NCBI GenBank assembly: GCA_946480125.1
Contig: CAMLIY010000150.1
Location: 1 to 7,668 of the forward strand
Direction: 5' to 3'
DNA: 7,668 nucleotides
Source of the DNA: an uncultured Asticcacaulis sp.
GTDB taxonomy: Bacteria > Pseudomonadota > Alphaproteobacteria > Caulobacterales > Caulobacteraceae
Shown: one piece after another, positions 6,280-7,668 of the stretch
Position numbering within the stretch: the first letter of the stretch is position 1
How the letters are laid out: each line of letters begins with the position of its first letter
Position numbers and translations under genes: made by a program
Notes under the pieces: model-generated
The model's database searches: none
Seen by the model: the letters and a program-made list of their open reading frames with translations, nothing else
What the model was told of the DNA's origin: nothing

Positions 6280-6917
6280 TACAACTTCGCCTGAACATTG
6301 ATGGTGACGGTATCGCTATAGGTGCCCGCCACCATGTGGACAGGGTCCACCTCGGCCATGCGGATCGTCAGCTTGCCCGACTGGTTCATCGCCGGTACGG
6401 AGGAGGTCAAACCGGCAGGTTCCGCCATGGTGCAATGCGCGCCATCATGCAGTTGCTGCGAGGTGCAGGTTTCCGAAAGACTGCTGCCGTCGTCCCGGCC
6501 GAGGTCGAACCGCGCCGTATAGCGCGCGATGTCGTGAAAGCCCGCCGCCAGGCTGCTCTGCGGCAACCGAGCGCCATCAGTCAGCAAACCGCCATTTTGT
6601 GAGCTGACGTTTACGGTAAAACCGGTATTGCAATAAACGCGAAACGGCACGACAGTCGCCGCGCCCCCCGCCATGGCCACCTGGGCCGTCGTCGCAGGTG
6701 CAGCGCCTGCCATAAACTGGCAACGCTGAGCTACACGACCGCGGACATCGATATTGACCTGATCCGGCGCGCCGTCACTCACTCGCAAACCGCCCGCACC
6801 GCCGCTATTGTGCGCCCATGCGACAGACCCACCAAAGCAACCCAAGGTAGCGGAAAACAGCGCCAGGGTGTAACTCAGCATGCGCAAATCAGCGCGCTTC
6901 AACGCGATTCGATTCAC
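6279..6917 (-). CDS. First pilin of the operon, spore coat U (SCPU) type minor subunit
   Basis: The product has about 212 residues. The closing strand VAGTYSDTVTINV is a clear SCPU / Csu pilin signature. The signal peptide core is YTLALFSATLGCFGGSVAWA. The mature part starts with a Gly/Ser-rich stretch, then QVNIDVRGRVAQRCQF, which shares the VAQ-x-C pattern with the other two pilins. Four cysteines (QRC, VYC, ETC, AHC) suggest two disulfides, one more than the other pilins. The start is uncertain. I use GTG 6917 because GGGGG (6926-6930) lies eight bases upstream and it gives a basic n-region (NRIALKRADLR). TTG 6932, TTG 6902 and ATG 6881 are alternatives; ATG 6881 has no visible ribosome binding site and no charged n-region. 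As the promoter-proximal gene it is probably a minor subunit, as with CsuA or CsuB, though which of them it matches is unclear. Confidence 0.78.
   Translation of the reverse strand: MNRIALKRADLRMLSYTLALFSATLGCFGGSVAWAHNSGGAGGLRVSDGAPDQVNIDVRGRVAQRCQFMAGAAPATTAQVAMAGGAATVVPFRVYCNTGFTVNVSSQNGGLLTDGARLPQSSLAAGFHDIARYTARFDLGRDDGSSLSETCTSQQLHDGAHCTMAEPAGLTSSVPAMNQSGKLTIRMAEVDPVHMVAGTYSDTVTINVQAKL
6906..6915. promoter_or_regulatory. Two adjacent GANTC sites at the start of the operon
   Basis: GATTC occurs at 6906-6910 and again at 6911-6915, back to back. GANTC is the target of the alphaproteobacterial cell-cycle methylase CcrM and is read by GcrA at some promoters. The pair falls inside the first codons of the first pilin if GTG 6917 is the start, or in the leader if ATG 6881 is. 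Confidence 0.5.
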
Positions 6918-6944
6918 TTCCCCCGCCCCCAAAAACTAGTCAAA

Positions 6945-6961
6945 GTTAATAATTCATTAAC
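6945..6961 (-). promoter_or_regulatory. CtrA-type binding box
   Basis: The 17-mer GTTAATAATTCATTAAC contains TTAA (6946-6949), seven bases, then TTAA (6957-6960). It is symmetric as GTTAA-N7-TTAAC, so it fits the CtrA consensus TTAA-N7-TTAA(C) on both strands. It lies 28 bases before GTG 6917. If it acts as a -35 region, ACTAGTTT downstream could serve as -10, which would favour transcription starting near 6925. CtrA binding is inferred. Confidence 0.6.
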
Positions 6962-6970
6962 ACTGGAAGT

Positions 6971-6998
6971 TTATTAGACCTTTTAATTGAACAGTCAA
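6971..6998 (-). promoter_or_regulatory. Possible sigma-70-like promoter of the pilus operon
   Basis: On the minus strand TTGACT (6998-6993) is followed after 16 bases by TAATAA (6976-6971). The -35 is good and the -10 is weak. A start near 6964 would put the CtrA-type box at the start site, where binding would repress. In such AT-rich DNA chance matches are likely. Confidence 0.35.
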
Positions 6999-7403
6999 CA
7001 CTAATTTTACCAAATTTAAAAATACGTTTTTTAGGTTACATTTTAACGATATAAATTAACGAGTTCAAATTTTTAAGTATGCGAGAAAGATTAACTTAAG
7101 ATTTGGTTGAATATAACATATATACTGCGGATATATTCATAGAATAATTTCATAGTTAACAAATATTATATGCTTAATTATTTTTATAATCTCATGAGAA
7201 AATTTTTTATTAGATTTGGTACACTTTGCAGAATCCCGTTCGCAATAAGTTTTCCATAAAAATTGTACACTCATCTTTAGGTCCCCACCCGCGCGTTTCT
7301 ATTCCCTCACACGCCTTTCACGCACCTGAAGTCCCCATATTCCTGAACGAAAGCAACAAATTCGCGCATTACGGGAATCGCGCGATCTAAAGAAAATATG
7401 AGA

Positions 7404-7420
7404 CCGCAAAAAAAATGCGG
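7404..7420. other. Hairpin with an all-A (or all-T) loop
   Basis: CCGCA (7404-7408) and TGCGG (7416-7420) pair around seven A residues. On the minus strand the loop is all T and the following DNA is TCTCATATTTTC, so it could act as a back-up terminator for the tRNA transcript. The stem has only five pairs. Confidence 0.3.
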
Positions 7421-7449
7421 CCGATTCTCCGAGGGGTAAAATGAAAGAG

Positions 7450-7463
7450 GCCGGCAAGCCGGC
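7450..7463 (-). terminator. Possible terminator of the tRNA transcript
   Basis: GCCGG (7450-7454) pairs with CCGGC (7459-7463) across CAAG. On the minus strand it is followed by CTCTTTCATTTTA, which is T-rich. It lies about 120 bases past the tRNA 3' end, which is rather far. Confidence 0.4.
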
Positions 7464-7482
7464 TCAGATCACCCAAATAACG

Positions 7483-7502
7483 ATATATATATAGAGAGAG
7501 AG
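7483..7502. repeat. Compound dinucleotide repeat (AT)5(AG)5
   Basis: Five AT units (7483-7492) run straight into five AG units (7493-7502). It lies in non-coding DNA. Such runs can vary in length, but no function is evident. Confidence 0.8.
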
Positions 7503-7586
7503 CGCGAGGCTGATCCGGCATGCGCGGCGCACGCACATGGGCCGTACCGAACTGTTTGAAAGCGGGCCAGGGCCCATCAACAGGGG

Positions 7587-7663
7587 TGGTGGTTGGAGGC
7601 GGGATCGAACCGCCGACCTGTGGGTTATGAATCCACCGCTCTAACCATCTGAGCTACCCAACC
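7587..7663 (-). tRNA. tRNA with CAT anticodon, probably elongator tRNA-Met
   Basis: The 77-base cloverleaf is complete with an encoded CCA. The acceptor GGTTGGG pairs with TCCAACC (last pair G-U), with discriminator A. The D-arm is GCTC/GAGC with AGATGGTTA. The anticodon loop is TTCATAA, with CAT read from 7629-7627. The T-arm is GGCGG-TTCGATC-CCGCC. The first base pair is a normal G-C, unlike the mismatched end of initiator tRNA, so this is not tRNA-fMet. A tRNA-Ile whose C34 is converted to lysidine would also carry CAT and cannot be fully excluded. The closing pair of the anticodon loop is A-C, a mismatch. Confidence 0.93.
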
Positions 7664-7668
7664 GTACC

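Larger units (their letters stand above)
6936..7262. other. AT-rich regulatory island upstream of the pilus operon
   Basis: By hand count 73 of 300 bases are G or C over 6961-7260 (24%), far below the surrounding DNA. It holds eleven TTAA tetramers between 6946 and 7177, including the CtrA-type box. I found no convincing gene in it. It may be a curved or silenced promoter region, as is common ahead of surface-structure operons. Confidence 0.7.
7263..7586. other. Gene-free stretch between the AT-rich island and the tRNA
   Basis: No convincing coding region is seen. It contains a perfect dyad TCGCGC/GCGCGA (7362-7367 and 7380-7385), a hairpin CCGCA/TGCGG with an all-A loop (7404-7420), a GCCGG/CCGGC hairpin (7450-7463), a dinucleotide run (7483-7502) and a GGGC/GCCC hairpin next to the tRNA (7564-7575). 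Confidence 0.6.

Noticed and set aside
7170..7259. 29-residue plus-strand open frame rich in Phe, Leu and Ile in the AT-rich island
   Set aside because: No ribosome binding site, and low-complexity composition expected by chance in AT-rich DNA.
7362..7385. TCGCGC/GCGCGA dyad as an operator or RNA gene
   Set aside because: Six pairs of low-complexity CG with a 12-base loop and no neighbouring promoter; too weak to call.
7398..7494. Two tiny plus-strand frames joined as TAAAATG, the second (17 codons) preceded by GAGGGG
   Set aside because: The Shine-Dalgarno-like string is too close to the ATG, the second frame ends in the dinucleotide repeat, and no downstream gene on this strand would use a leader.
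7587..7620. tRNA 3' end as an attachment site for an island carrying the pilus operon
   Set aside because: The operon does lie on the 3' side of the tRNA, but no second copy of the tRNA end and no integrase are present in the window.

Overview
The window looks like an accessory surface-adhesion locus from an alphaproteobacterium, most likely of the Caulobacterales. Coding DNA is moderately GC-rich. The evidence for that group is a symmetric GTTAA-N7-TTAAC (CtrA-type) box and a tandem pair of GANTC (CcrM-type) sites at the head of the main operon, plus the style of the hybrid-kinase receiver tail at the left edge. The genus cannot be fixed from the sequence alone.

Layout, left to right. Positions 1-198 (+) hold the last 65 codons of a receiver domain, probably the end of a hybrid histidine kinase or response regulator. 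Facing it, and filling 223-6917 on the minus strand, is a complete six-gene chaperone-usher pilus operon. In transcription order it is a minor pilin (6279-6917), a second pilin (5703-6269), a probable major pilin (5043-5582), a periplasmic chaperone (4051-4857), an outer-membrane usher (1212-4064) and a two-domain tip adhesin (223-1203). The order of subunits, chaperone, usher and adhesin, together with the usher signatures, fits the archaic (Csu-like) class. Upstream lies a gene-free stretch from 6918 to 7586. Its first part is an AT-rich island (about 24% GC by hand count over 6961-7260); the rest is ordinary composition with several small dyads. A tRNA with CAT anticodon (7587-7663, minus strand) closes the window.

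How it should work: pilins enter the periplasm through Sec and are capped by the chaperone. They are delivered to the usher, polymerised by donor-strand exchange and displayed with the adhesin at the tip. Two proteins depart from the textbook design. The usher carries an N-terminal LysM domain and a Pro/Ala-rich linker ahead of its normal chaperone-binding domain, suggesting anchoring to peptidoglycan. The chaperone has a twin-arginine type signal instead of a plain Sec signal.

The three pilin genes and the chaperone are separated by hairpin-rich spacers that could set the pilin excess. The second pilin gene carries G8 and G7 tracts that could vary its expression. The upstream box suggests cell-cycle (CtrA) control.
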